Source of the DNA: an uncultured Flavobacteriales bacterium
GTDB taxonomy: Bacteria; Bacteroidota; Bacteroidia; Flavobacteriales_G; Salibacteraceae
Direction: 5' to 3'
NCBI GenBank assembly: GCA_937899835.1
Contig: CALCCE010000138.1
Location: 1-64,000, forward strand
DNA length: 64,000 nucleotides
The notes under the pieces were generated by a model. The model was given only the letters and a program-made list of their open reading frames with translations, did not search any database and was not told the origin of the DNA. The position numbers were made by a program, and so were the translations under genes. Below, one piece after another: positions 45,178 to 53,816 of this stretch (the first letter of the stretch is position 1; every line of letters starts with the position of its first letter).

Positions 45178-47097
45178 ATGAAGAAGAATTTACTCTTAGC
45201 CGGAATGATCGGTTTGGCCTTTGGAGCAATGAGCCAGACGACTGTCATATCCGAAGACTTTGAAGGACTTTCTGCACTGCCTACAAACTGGACGCAAGTA
45301 ACTGCGGCTACCGATGGAGGTTGGTTAGCAGGAACAGCGGGATCACTTTCCAGTGCCAACTGGGCGGTTAGCGCTAGTAATGCCACCGGCATGTTGGTAA
45401 CAAACGACGACGGTTGCAATTGCGACAAAGCGAATGACTTTTTAATGACTCCTTCGTTCGACCTCTCTACGGTGGCTTCTGCCCACATGTCGATCGATGT
45501 ATTTTTTAATGGAGGCACCTACCAAGGGAATTCAGAATCTGCATCAATTGAGATTTCAACCGATGGTGGTACTTCCTGGACTTTACTGGAGACACTTGCT
45601 GGCGCAGCAGACTGGTCGTCTTACATTTATGATCTAACCTCCTACGTTGGCAACAACAACGTAATGATCGGCTTCCGCTTCAATGATGGTGGTGGATGGC
45701 TTTTCGGAATGGGTGTAGACAACTTTAGCGTGTATGAGCCGGTTGATCGTGACCTTTCGGTTACTTCGGTGGTTATTCCAGGCTACATCGACATTAACCA
45801 AGGAGCGGTTTCCATTTCTGGTGGAATCTTCAACTTAGGTGCTGCGGCTGTTACTTCTATGGACCTTTATTATCAGGTAGGTGCCGGTGGTACTCCGGTA
45901 ATGGAGTCGCTGCAAAACCTCAACATCGCGCCTTTGACGGATTATCCATTTACACACAGCACCAGCTGGACTCCTGCTGCTACCGGAGATGTAGAAATCT
46001 TTGTATGGGCAGACAACATCAATGGAATGGCCGATCAGAATACCGCTAATGATCAAAACTCTGCTACGGCTCTGGTTTATGATCAAGCAGTACCCCGCTT
46101 ACCACTGGTAGAATCTTTCACCAGTTCTACCTGCCCTCCATGTGTACAGGGCAACATCAATATGGCAGGTCTTTTCAATGCTTTCCCTGACAAGCAAAAT
46201 GTATTGAAATACCAAATGAGCTGGCCAGGTTCCGGTGATCCTTACTACACCGATGAAGGTGGTGATCGTCGTGGTTATTATGGTATTAACTCGGTACCCA
46301 ACGTATGGGTAGATGCTGGTTTAGGAATCAACTCTCAGAGCTTGACGCAAGCCAACATCGATGACGCTGCCGCAGTTCCTTCTTTTGTAGAGATCATTGC
46401 TACGCATACTCAGGATGATAAAGACTTCTCGATTGAAATCACGCTCAATCCGCTGGTAGATTTTGCAGGAAGCAACGTGTTGATGGCTGCTATCTACGAA
46501 AACGAAACCGATCAAAACGTAGGGACCAACGGTGAAACTACTTTTGATTACGTGATGAAAAAGATGTTGCCAGATGCTAATGGTAGTGCCATTGGTCCAC
46601 TTACTGCAGGCACTCCTTACACCACTACTTTGACTTATACTTTCAATGGTGATTTTCGCCTTCCAGCCAATGCGAGTTCCCCGATCTCTCACGCTACTGA
46701 GCATTCAGTAGAAGGATGGGACGATTTAAGTGTAATTGTTTGGGTAGAGAATCAGGCAAACATGGAAATCTTCCAATCCGCTATCTCTACTCAAGTAGAT
46801 GAAAACGGAAACCCAGTAGGTATTGAAGACGTCAACAATGGTGCAATTGTGAGCATGTTCCCCAATCCTTCGAATGATCAAACCACGGTTTGGTACAACG
46901 TTGAGAACACCGCTGATGTACGTCTCGAAGTTTACAACACCATTGGAGAGTTGGTACAGTCCACCGCAATGGGCACACAAACCACCGGACAATACAATAC
47001 GGAATTCGGAACTGAGGAACTCCCAGCCGGCATCTATTTTGTAAAACTGCACTTAGGTAACCAGACTCTGGTAGAAAAACTGATGGTCAATCACTAA
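45178..47097 (+). CDS. Secreted multidomain protein: choice-of-anchor J, Omp28-like thioredoxin fold, T9SS type-A signal
   Basis: 639 aa with a signal peptide (MKKNLLLAGMIGLAFGAMSQ). Domains in order: a jelly-roll choice-of-anchor domain (about 22-190; SEDFEGLSALPTNWTQ, EISTDGGTSWTLLETL), a CARDB-like module (about 195-300; AVSISGGIFNLGAAAVTSMDL), and an Omp28/thioredoxin-like domain (about 310-545) with Cys319-Pro-Pro-Cys322 in FTSSTCPPCVQG and GINSVPNVWVDAG. The end is a type-A sorting signal (SMFPNPSNDQTTVWYNVEN, PAGIYFVKLHLGN). It is probably exported by SprA. It is followed by a strong terminator and by genes for further Omp28-type lipoproteins and a TlpA protein, pointing to a shared envelope redox or folding function. 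Confidence 0.85.
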   Translation: MKKNLLLAGMIGLAFGAMSQTTVISEDFEGLSALPTNWTQVTAATDGGWLAGTAGSLSSANWAVSASNATGMLVTNDDGCNCDKANDFLMTPSFDLSTVASAHMSIDVFFNGGTYQGNSESASIEISTDGGTSWTLLETLAGAADWSSYIYDLTSYVGNNNVMIGFRFNDGGGWLFGMGVDNFSVYEPVDRDLSVTSVVIPGYIDINQGAVSISGGIFNLGAAAVTSMDLYYQVGAGGTPVMESLQNLNIAPLTDYPFTHSTSWTPAATGDVEIFVWADNINGMADQNTANDQNSATALVYDQAVPRLPLVESFTSSTCPPCVQGNINMAGLFNAFPDKQNVLKYQMSWPGSGDPYYTDEGGDRRGYYGINSVPNVWVDAGLGINSQSLTQANIDDAAAVPSFVEIIATHTQDDKDFSIEITLNPLVDFAGSNVLMAAIYENETDQNVGTNGETTFDYVMKKMLPDANGSAIGPLTAGTPYTTTLTYTFNGDFRLPANASSPISHATEHSVEGWDDLSVIVWVENQANMEIFQSAISTQVDENGNPVGIEDVNNGAIVSMFPNPSNDQTTVWYNVENTADVRLEVYNTIGELVQSTAMGTQTTGQYNTEFGTEELPAGIYFVKLHLGNQTLVEKLMVNH

Positions 47098-47130
47098 TCA
47101 ATATCGACTTGATTAGTAATAACTTTCGTG

Positions 47131-47182
47131 AAGAAACAACTTCCGGTATGGCATTTGCCTACCGGAAGTTGTTTCTTTAATT
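47131..47182 (+). terminator. Strong intrinsic terminator after the 639-aa cargo gene
   Basis: AAGAAACAACTTCCGGTA (47131-47148) is perfectly complementary to 47160-47177, an 18-bp stem extended by an inner GGC/GCC pair. TTTAATTT follows. It isolates the cargo gene from the TlpA gene 20 bases further on. Confidence 0.85.
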
Positions 47183-47201
47183 TCTATTCAATCAAATTCA
47201 C

Positions 47202-47720
47202 ATGAAAAAGAACTTGTTTACGTTCATCGGACTGTTCGCGATGGTAGCCATTTTGTTTGGCTTCGATAGTGATTCTAAGCGCAAGATACCCGCTGCTACC
47301 GTTAAGACCCTTGATCTGAAAACCTTTGATACCAGCACCATCTCCAACGATGGTAAACCAATCGTTATCAGCTTTTGGGCTACCTGGTGCAGCCCGTGTA
47401 AGAAAGAATTGAATGCCATTGCAGAGGTATACGAAGATTGGCAAGACGAAACGGGTGTAAAAGTGGTCGCCATTTCTATCGACGATGCTCGTAACATGAA
47501 CAAGGTGCGCCCATACGTTGACGGCCAAGGCTGGGAATACGATGTATACCTCGATCCCAATGCGGATTTCAAGCGGGCAATGAACGTAAATAATGTTCCT
47601 CACACATTTTTAGTGGATGGCAACGGCCACATTGTCTGGCAACACAATTCTTATTCTCCCGGAGACGAAGAGGAGCTGTATGAGTTGGTAAAAAAATTGT
47701 CCGAAGGTAAAGACATCTAA
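47202..47720 (+). CDS. TlpA/ResA-like thioredoxin-fold protein
   Basis: 172 aa. An N-terminal hydrophobic segment (about 5-20) is either a signal peptide or a membrane anchor. The thioredoxin domain shows ISFWATWCSPCKKELNAIAEVYEDW with Cys63 and Cys66, and the cis-proline motif VNNVPHTFLVDGNGHIVW. Such proteins reduce disulfides or resolve thiols in the periplasm, for example in cytochrome c maturation or oxidative repair. The gene is immediately followed by the DUF6029 gene and two Omp28-type lipoprotein genes, all on the plus strand with gaps of 23-28 bases. Confidence 0.88.
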   Translation: MKKNLFTFIGLFAMVAILFGFDSDSKRKIPAATVKTLDLKTFDTSTISNDGKPIVISFWATWCSPCKKELNAIAEVYEDWQDETGVKVVAISIDDARNMNKVRPYVDGQGWEYDVYLDPNADFKRAMNVNNVPHTFLVDGNGHIVWQHNSYSPGDEEELYELVKKLSEGKDI

Positions 47721-47743
47721 TTTTCAGCAACGCATAACCACCC

Positions 47744-49516
47744 GTGGTTTTGAAACATCATATCTACAACTACATAGCAGGAATTTCACTTTCGTTGGTT
47801 TGCCTTGGTGCATTCGGACAAGAAAATGCGCCTCCTGCCCCAGATTTAGGCCAGCTTCACGGCAATTTTGAAATCACGGCCCAGTATTACAACGAAGATA
47901 GTCTGATCGGTGCTCCTGATTTCCCGGAAAGGGTGGGAGCCAACGCTTTCTTAAACCTGATTTATGTGAAAGGTAATTTCGAGTCGGGTGTTCGTTTTGA
48001 AAGCTACGAGCCGGTTCTACAAGGTTATCCTACCAACTTTGAAGGCAGTGGAGTGGGATTGCGCTATGCTCGGTACCGTAAAGACGAATTGGACATTACG
48101 GCGGGCCACTTCTATGAGCAGTTTGGCTCGGGTCTTATCCTTAGGACGTATGAGGAGCGAGCGCTGGGTGTAGACAATGCTATTGATGGGATACGGGTAA
48201 AGTACAAACCCTTCCGCGGAGTTTACCTGACGGGTTTAATGGGTAAGCAGCGGTTTCGATTCGAAAATCGGGTTCAAAATGGTGATGGTCGAGTGCGCGG
48301 TTTCGATGCAGAATTGAACATCAACGAGTTGATTCCTTCCTTGGCCGAAAGTCGCACTCAAATGACTGTGGGCGGAAGCTTTGTGAGTAAGTTCCAAGCG
48401 GATAGAGATCCGCTGTTGGTGCTGCCAGAAAATGTTTCCTCGTATGGTGGGCGGTTTTCGCTAACACGGGGTAAATTTTCCTTCCTGGGAGAATATGCCT
48501 ACAAAATCAATGATCCCTCGGCCGACAACAACTTTATTTTCAAAGATGGTCAAGCGGTATTTGTTTCGGGCTCTTATTCCAAAAAAGGACTCGGAATTAC
48601 TTTAGCGGCCAAAACCATCGATAACATGAGCTTTCGCTCCGATCGTTCAGAAACGGTGAACAACCTGACGATCAACTACCTGCCTGCTCTGACCAGACAA
48701 CACACCTACAATTTGGCGGCTACACTTTATCCCTACGCCACACAGCCAACCGGCGAAGTAGGCTATCAGGCAGACCTGATTTACAAGATTCCCAAGAAAA
48801 CCTATTTTGGAGGTAGGTATGGTACTACCGTTAGCATCAATTACAGCGGAGTAAATTCATTAGACACTACCCAAATTCCAGAGAACAATGTGTCGGATTC
48901 TTTGAAGACTTTGCAAGGCTACACCACCAACTTTTTTAGTCTTGGATCGCAAACCTTTTTCAAAGACTTTAACATTGAGGTGACGCGCAAACTGAGCAAG
49001 AAAACTAAAATCACGGCCAGTTATGTCAATTTTGTGTTCAACAATGATGTGGTGAAGCTCTCCCCCAACAAGGGTACTTTCTTTACAGACATTGCTATTC
49101 TGGATGTAACGTATAAGATTCGTCCCAAGCACACGCTGCGGGTAGAAGCACAACACCTTTGGATCAACAGTGTGCCCACTAAAGTGGATTCGACCAACTT
49201 GAATGTGCTTTCGGAAGGCGAATTGGGAGAAACCATTTCGGCCGAACGCGACAACGGAGACTGGGCTGCTGCTATTGTAGAATATACTTTTTCTCCCCAC
49301 TGGATCGTTTCGGTCATCGATCAATACAACTATAACAACAACAACAAGGACCTGCGGATTCACTACGTTACCGGTTCGGTGGTTTATGTGAACAAAGGTA
49401 CCCGCATCATGTTGAGCTATGGCCGGCAACGTGCCGGGGTATTTTGTGTGGGAGGCGTTTGCCGGAACGTACCTGCTTCGAACGGCTTAACCTTGTCCTT
49501 GACCAGCAGCTTTTAA
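47744..49516 (+). CDS. DUF6029-type outer-membrane beta-barrel protein
   Basis: 590 aa at most. There is no ATG near the start: GTG 47744 and TTG 47750 are both possible, and either gives a good signal peptide (HHIYNYIAGISLSLVCLGAFGQ). The mature protein is made of amphipathic strands with family-like phrases GQLHGNFEITAQYYNEDS, AGHFYEQFGSGLILRTYEER and NAIDGIRVKYKPFRGVYLTG, and ends LTLSLTSSF with a terminal Phe, as outer-membrane barrels do. The function of the family is unknown. It lies between tlpA and the Omp28-type lipoproteins, an arrangement I recall as recurrent in Bacteroidota. Confidence 0.8.
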   Translation: MVLKHHIYNYIAGISLSLVCLGAFGQENAPPAPDLGQLHGNFEITAQYYNEDSLIGAPDFPERVGANAFLNLIYVKGNFESGVRFESYEPVLQGYPTNFEGSGVGLRYARYRKDELDITAGHFYEQFGSGLILRTYEERALGVDNAIDGIRVKYKPFRGVYLTGLMGKQRFRFENRVQNGDGRVRGFDAELNINELIPSLAESRTQMTVGGSFVSKFQADRDPLLVLPENVSSYGGRFSLTRGKFSFLGEYAYKINDPSADNNFIFKDGQAVFVSGSYSKKGLGITLAAKTIDNMSFRSDRSETVNNLTINYLPALTRQHTYNLAATLYPYATQPTGEVGYQADLIYKIPKKTYFGGRYGTTVSINYSGVNSLDTTQIPENNVSDSLKTLQGYTTNFFSLGSQTFFKDFNIEVTRKLSKKTKITASYVNFVFNNDVVKLSPNKGTFFTDIAILDVTYKIRPKHTLRVEAQHLWINSVPTKVDSTNLNVLSEGELGETISAERDNGDWAAAIVEYTFSPHWIVSVIDQYNYNNNNKDLRIHYVTGSVVYVNKGTRIMLSYGRQRAGVFCVGGVCRNVPASNGLTLSLTSSF

Positions 49517-49543
49517 TTGAATAACTTTAAGCAAAGAACGCTT

Positions 49544-50395
49544 ATGAAACGCTTTTTTCTCTTTTTCATCGCCTTTGCCTTCGTTTCCCTTGTGGGTTGT
49601 GATGATGTAGATTATCCCAAACGAACTGATACCGAACAACGGACCGACCCCGGCAGTGGCGGAGGTAATGTAAACACAACGGTCACTAAAATTTTGATCG
49701 AAGACTTTACTGGTCCTGGATGCCAGGGATGCCCGGCTGCGGCTGTTAGGGCTGAGGAATTAAAGGGGCTCTACGGCGATCAATTGGTTGTAGTTGGTAT
49801 TCATGCCGGTTACTTTGCTTCTCCTCCCGGAAATCCCCACGTTGGGTTTGACTTTTCCACTCCTGATGGGGAAGAATATACCAAGCTCGAAACGCCACTT
49901 ACAGAATTTCCAAGTGGATATGTAAACCGCAGGGAACGCAACGGTAGTATCATCCTTAAGTTCGGTGCCTGGGGTGGATTCATCGAAGACTTTCGCTTTG
50001 AAGCTCCATCCATGTCAATTGATTTAAATGTAAGCTATACCGACGGAGACCGAAAAGTAGACATCACCACGACCACTACTGCACTTCAAGACATTCCAAA
50101 CGCTACCAATCTGGTGGTTTATCTGGTAGAAGACAACATTGAATCGCCTCAGACCTTTCCCAACAACGTAACCCAAAACGATTATCTACAGCGGCACGTA
50201 ATGCGTGAAGTGGTTACGAATACCTGGGGTGAGCCACTGTTTACTACAGCTGCTACCATTGGAGAATCGGTGGACAAGGAATTTAATTTTACGATTCCCA
50301 ACGATTGGAACGTGGATAATATGACGGTGATCGCCTACGTTCGAGATACTGATTCTGAAGTGATTTTGCAGGTAGAGGAAGTATATGTAAAGTAA
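49544..50395 (+). CDS. Omp28-related outer-membrane lipoprotein 1
   Basis: 283 aa from ATG 49544, chosen because MKRFFLFFIAFAFVSLVGC is a textbook lipoprotein signal with the lipobox LVGC. The mature part has a thioredoxin-like Omp28 domain: ILIEDFTGPGCQGCPAAAVRAEELKGLYGDQLVVVGIHAG with a CxxC, and TEFPSGYVNRRE. Omp28 of oral Bacteroidota is a surface lipoprotein; the CxxC suggests redox activity, which is inference. It shares about the same layout and many motifs with the next gene, so the two are tandem paralogues. Confidence 0.85.
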   Translation: MKRFFLFFIAFAFVSLVGCDDVDYPKRTDTEQRTDPGSGGGNVNTTVTKILIEDFTGPGCQGCPAAAVRAEELKGLYGDQLVVVGIHAGYFASPPGNPHVGFDFSTPDGEEYTKLETPLTEFPSGYVNRRERNGSIILKFGAWGGFIEDFRFEAPSMSIDLNVSYTDGDRKVDITTTTTALQDIPNATNLVVYLVEDNIESPQTFPNNVTQNDYLQRHVMREVVTNTWGEPLFTTAATIGESVDKEFNFTIPNDWNVDNMTVIAYVRDTDSEVILQVEEVYVK

Positions 50396-50400
50396 TTTTG
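50393..50400 (+). promoter_or_regulatory. Candidate -7 box for the second Omp28-type gene
   Basis: TAATTTTG (TAnnTTTG) overlaps the TAA stop of the preceding gene and lies 21 bases before ATG 50421. No TTG at the usual spacing was seen upstream. Confidence 0.35.
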
Positions 50401-50420
50401 AACGTTTTCATCCGCTGCTC

Positions 50421-51254
50421 ATGCTTCGTTTTTTAGGATTGTTTTTGCTTTCTTCCTCGCTACTGCTTCACAGCTGCGATGAAGTCACCTACCCAAAAGT
50501 TAACTCAACGGTTGACCCCACCAATCCCGTGGTTCAGGGCAACAAAAAAGTGTTGATTGAAAAGTTTACCGGGCTTGGCTGTGGCGGTTGTGTAACAGCC
50601 ACCAAGCGTGGCGAAGAACTGAAGGCGATTTATGGGGATCAGATGATTTTGGTTGAAGTACATACCGGTCCTTTTGCCACCCACAACAATCCTTATTGGC
50701 AGTATGATTTTACCACTCCTGCGGGTGACGAGTACAAGGATATTTTATCTGAAGTACCCGGTTATCCCAACAGCTTTGTCAATAGGCGCTCCGTAGGTCC
50801 AAACAACCTGTTCATATCCTATTCTACCTGGGCACAACGCGTGGAAGAGATCATTCAGGAGAAAAGCCCGTTTTCCATAGGGCTGGATGTTCTGAAAGAA
50901 AATAACGAACGGAAGCTCACGATCAAAGTCAACACCACGGTAACGGAGGCTTTAGCAGGTGAACACAACCTGGTAGTCTACATCACAGAGAACGGAATAA
51001 TTGCACCGCAAACGCAACCAGACAATTCTACCGAAAATGAGTACGTGCACAATCACGTACTGCGCAAGGCCATTGAAAGTCCTTGGGGAGAATTGCTCTT
51101 TGCAGAAAGTGCATCACCGGGGGAAACGTTTGAGAACAGTTATGAGATCACCGTTCCAGATAAATGGAACATCGATAACCTGGATATAGTTGCCTACGTT
51201 CGAAGTGTCGATACTCAGGAGATTCTCCAAGTCGAATCCATTGGAGTAGAATAA
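50421..51254 (+). CDS. Omp28-related outer-membrane lipoprotein 2
   Basis: 277 aa with a lipoprotein signal (MLRFLGLFLLSSSLLLHSC). It parallels its neighbour: CDEVTYPK after the lipid Cys (CDDVDYPK in paralogue 1), VLIEKFTGLGCGGCVTATKRGEELKAIYGDQMILVEVHTG with the CxxC, GYPNSFVNRRS, and a C-terminal domain ending in WNIDNLDIVAYVRSVDTQEILQVE (WNVDNMTVIAYVRDTDSEVILQVE in paralogue 1). The duplication is old enough for many substitutions but both CxxC motifs are kept. Probable periplasmic or surface location. Confidence 0.85.
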   Translation: MLRFLGLFLLSSSLLLHSCDEVTYPKVNSTVDPTNPVVQGNKKVLIEKFTGLGCGGCVTATKRGEELKAIYGDQMILVEVHTGPFATHNNPYWQYDFTTPAGDEYKDILSEVPGYPNSFVNRRSVGPNNLFISYSTWAQRVEEIIQEKSPFSIGLDVLKENNERKLTIKVNTTVTEALAGEHNLVVYITENGIIAPQTQPDNSTENEYVHNHVLRKAIESPWGELLFAESASPGETFENSYEITVPDKWNIDNLDIVAYVRSVDTQEILQVESIGVE

Positions 51255-51332
51255 TCCTTTTATTTCTTTAAGCCGGGATTTGCCGGTATGCTGTATCTTC
51301 GGTTGTCTTCTCACCGAACCGAGGAAAGTATC

Positions 51333-51965
51333 ATGAAATTGTATTGGCTACTTTTTGGCTTCTTGTTATTGCCTTTTGGAGGATGGAGCCAAGAAGACAA
51401 CGCATCTCGTAAGTTTAAAGGTGGTCTTCTTTTAGGGCTGTCTACCAGCCAGATTGATGGAGACGGCTATGAAGGATGGAACAAGGTTGGCCCATGGGGC
51501 GGTGCCTACGTCAATACCTTCTTATCAGAGAAAGTTAATTTTCAATTGGAGATGTCTTACATCGGCAAGGGGAGCCGCCAACCCAGCGATCCGGACAACG
51601 GAATTTTCAACTTTCAAACCATTGGTCTCTCCTATGTTGAGGTACCAATGTTGTTTCAATTCAAAAAAGGTCGCTTTACCTATGAACTAGGTCCGTCCTT
51701 TGGTGTTCTAATCAACGACAGAGAAGAAGACCAAAACGGAGAGCGCGTGGGTGAGCAGCGATTATTTTCCTTTCATAGTACAGAGATCGCCGGACATGTA
51801 GGATTGAACTTTTTACTCCTTGACAATTTGATTGCCAATGTGAGGGTAAGCCGATCCATTTTGCCGGTAAGTGAACGCACTCAATTCAGCACCCGTTTTG
51901 GCATCAACGGAGGTGCCTACAGTTCTGTAGTGGCCTTTTCACTGAGATACCAAATCCTGAAATGA
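51333..51965 (+). CDS. PorT-like small outer-membrane beta-barrel protein
   Basis: 210 aa from ATG 51333 (MKLYWLLFGFLLLPFGGWSQ, a signal peptide, with GAGG 9-12 bases upstream). An eight-strand barrel is suggested by GGLLLGLSTSQIDGDGYEGWNKVG, FQLEMSYIGKGSR, LSYVEVPMLFQFKKGRFTYELGPSFGVLI and the aromatic-rich C-terminus (AFSLRYQILK). The pattern is that of the PorT/outer-membrane-beta-barrel family, some of whose members assist the T9SS. Its stop overlaps the ubiX start by 4 bases, which is a coupling of convenience and not a functional clue. Confidence 0.75.
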   Translation: MKLYWLLFGFLLLPFGGWSQEDNASRKFKGGLLLGLSTSQIDGDGYEGWNKVGPWGGAYVNTFLSEKVNFQLEMSYIGKGSRQPSDPDNGIFNFQTIGLSYVEVPMLFQFKKGRFTYELGPSFGVLINDREEDQNGERVGEQRLFSFHSTEIAGHVGLNFLLLDNLIANVRVSRSILPVSERTQFSTRFGINGGAYSSVVAFSLRYQILK

Positions 51966-52534
51966 CGAAGAAGCACAAATTGGTGGTTGGCGTCACCGGA
52001 GCCAGCGGCTCCATCTATGCCAAAGTGTTGTTGGAGAAGCTGCACGCAATGCAAGATCAGCTGGAAGCGGTGGGCATGGTTATGTCCAACAATGCCAAAG
52101 ATGTATGGGAGTACGAATTGGGTAACCGGAATTTCGAAGACCTTACTTTTCCCATCTATGATCGCAAAGACTTTATGGCACCTTTTGCCTCAGGGTCGGC
52201 CAAATACGAAACCTTGATTGTAGTGCCTTGCTCTATGGGAACCATGGGGCGAATTGCAAATGGAATTTCTGACGATTTAATTACACGAGCAGCTGACGTG
52301 ATGCTCAAAGAACGTAGAAATCTCATTTTGGTCGTACGAGACACTCCAATTAATTTGATACATATCAACAACATGAAGACCATCACCGAAGCTGGTGGTA
52401 TCATTTGTCCTGCTTCCCCTTCGTTCTACAGCCGACCACAAACATTCGACGAACTTGCAGCAACGGTCGTTGATCGTGTTTTGGACCTTGCAGGGCTAAA
52501 CCACAAAAGCTATCGGTGGAGCGAAGCAGAGTGA
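51962..52534 (+). CDS. ubiX: UbiX-family flavin prenyltransferase
   Basis: 190 aa, normal length. It has the flavoprotein-family motif VGVTGASGSIYAKVLLEKL, YETLIVVPCSMGTMGRIANGISDDLITRAADVMLKERRNLILVVRDTP and PASPSFYSRPQTFDEL. UbiX attaches a dimethylallyl group to FMN, making the cofactor for UbiD-type decarboxylases; in a menaquinone-using organism it may serve a UbiD-like enzyme elsewhere. It overlaps the barrel gene by ATGA. Confidence 0.93.
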   Translation: MTKKHKLVVGVTGASGSIYAKVLLEKLHAMQDQLEAVGMVMSNNAKDVWEYELGNRNFEDLTFPIYDRKDFMAPFASGSAKYETLIVVPCSMGTMGRIANGISDDLITRAADVMLKERRNLILVVRDTPINLIHINNMKTITEAGGIICPASPSFYSRPQTFDELAATVVDRVLDLAGLNHKSYRWSEAE

Positions 52535-52645
52535 GGCACCCCCCAAAGTGTTGATAAAATCACAAACCAATTCCGCTCAATTTCCCCAGTTTTATTGTAA
52601 TTTCCAGCCCCGTTTCCCGTTGAACTTTTAAACCCAGGAGTGACC

Positions 52646-52822
52646 ATGTTGGAAATGACAAAAACTGTTCTTCGTAAGGTAAGTTTCGACCGGAATTTGT
52701 TCCGTAAAGAACTGACCAAAGCCAAAAAATGGCTTGAAAAAGAAGATTTAGTCCTGTTGAAGGCATGGTGTTTAGCCACCTTCGCCGGGACCTATGATGA
52801 CCTGATATTAGAGGTCATCTGA
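52646..52822 (+). CDS. Conserved-looking 58-aa protein of unknown function
   Basis: 58 aa from ATG 52646, with AGGAG 8 bases upstream and a strong terminator downstream, so it is a complete single-gene unit. The sequence (MLEMTKTVLRKVSFDRNLF then RKELTKAKKWLEKEDLVLLK) predicts two amphipathic helices, basic in the first half and acidic at the end (YDDLILEVI). No membrane segment or signal peptide. I recall similar ~60-aa proteins in other Flavobacteriia but cannot assign a function. Confidence 0.7.
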   Translation: MLEMTKTVLRKVSFDRNLFRKELTKAKKWLEKEDLVLLKAWCLATFAGTYDDLILEVI

Positions 52823-52850
52823 TCTCGAAAAATTTTATTTGTCTCTAATC

Positions 52851-52886
52851 ATCCCCTTGTGCGAACCACAAGGGGATTTATTTTTT
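52851..52886 (+). terminator. Terminator after the 58-aa gene, overlapping the queG stop
   Basis: ATCCCCTTGTG (52851-52861) and CACAAGGGGAT (52867-52877) form a perfect 11-bp stem with a 5-base loop, followed by TTATTTTTT. It serves the plus-strand gene; the queG stop codon on the other strand lies inside the T-tract. Confidence 0.88.
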
Positions 52887-53807
52887 AAGGAAAGCCAAAT
52901 TGCGCTTTAAGCCTTTGAAGCCGGTTCGCTTTACGGCCGACTTGCGGAAGAATTCTCGAAAGACTTCTTCCGTTAAATCATGCCAATCGGAAGTAGACAT
53001 TTCGAGCAAGCCGGAAGCTGGTTTGAGCAATGGTTCTTGGTGTGGTTTCGAAAAACGGTTCCAGGGGCACACCTCCTGGCATACATCGCAACCGAAGGCC
53101 CAATTGTCAAACTGGCCCGCCATCGCTTCTGGAATTGCCTCTTTCAGCTCGATTGTGAAATAGGAAATACACTTGCTGCCGTTTACATGGTAAGGTTCTT
53201 CGATAGCACCAGTAGGGCAAGCATCGATGCAGGCTGTACAAGAACCACAATAGTCTCTGATAGGGCCATCCTCAGGCAATTCAAGATCGAGTATTAACTC
53301 GGCAATAAAATAAAAAGAGCCTTCGCGTGGACTTATGAGGTTCGAATTTTTACCGATCCACCCCAAGCCACTTTTTTTGGCCCATGCGCGGTCCAACACC
53401 GGTGCAGAATCCACGAAAACCCGTCCATCCACCTCGCCGATTTCCTCCTGAATGTAACGCACCAGATCTTTCAGTTTGTGCTTGATGACGAAGTGATAAT
53501 CCTGGCCGTAAGCATAACGCGAGATCTTGGGAGCCTCCTCGTCTTGTTGTTTTTGCTCTGGATAATAATTGAACAGCAAGGAGATGACCGATTTTGCACC
53601 GGGAACCAACAAACGGGGGTCGAGGCGCTTGTCGAAGTAATTCTCCATGTAGTGCATTTTCCCGTGCTTGCCTGCCTTTAGCCAAGCCTCTAAACGAGGA
53701 GCTTCTTCCTCCAGGAATTCTGCTTTAGAGAAACCACAGTGTTGGAATCCAAGCCGCAACGACTCTTGACGAATCATCCGTGCATACCGCTCCTGCTGGG
53801 TATCCAT
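52878..53807 (-). CDS. queG: Epoxyqueuosine reductase
   Basis: 309 aa from ATG 53807. The cobalamin- and [4Fe-4S]-dependent QueG family is recognised by [44 protein letters not shown], and two cluster motifs [18 protein letters not shown] and [11 protein letters not shown]. It carries out the last step of queuosine synthesis on tRNA wobble position 34. It begins 10 bases after the ruvB stop, so both are probably on one transcript. Confidence 0.95.
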   Translation of the reverse strand: MDTQQERYARMIRQESLRLGFQHCGFSKAEFLEEEAPRLEAWLKAGKHGKMHYMENYFDKRLDPRLLVPGAKSVISLLFNYYPEQKQQDEEAPKISRYAYGQDYHFVIKHKLKDLVRYIQEEIGEVDGRVFVDSAPVLDRAWAKKSGLGWIGKNSNLISPREGSFYFIAELILDLELPEDGPIRDYCGSCTACIDACPTGAIEEPYHVNGSKCISYFTIELKEAIPEAMAGQFDNWAFGCDVCQEVCPWNRFSKPHQEPLLKPASGLLEMSTSDWHDLTEEVFREFFRKSAVKRTGFKGLKRNLAFLKK

Positions 53808-53816
53808 GCTCAACAA

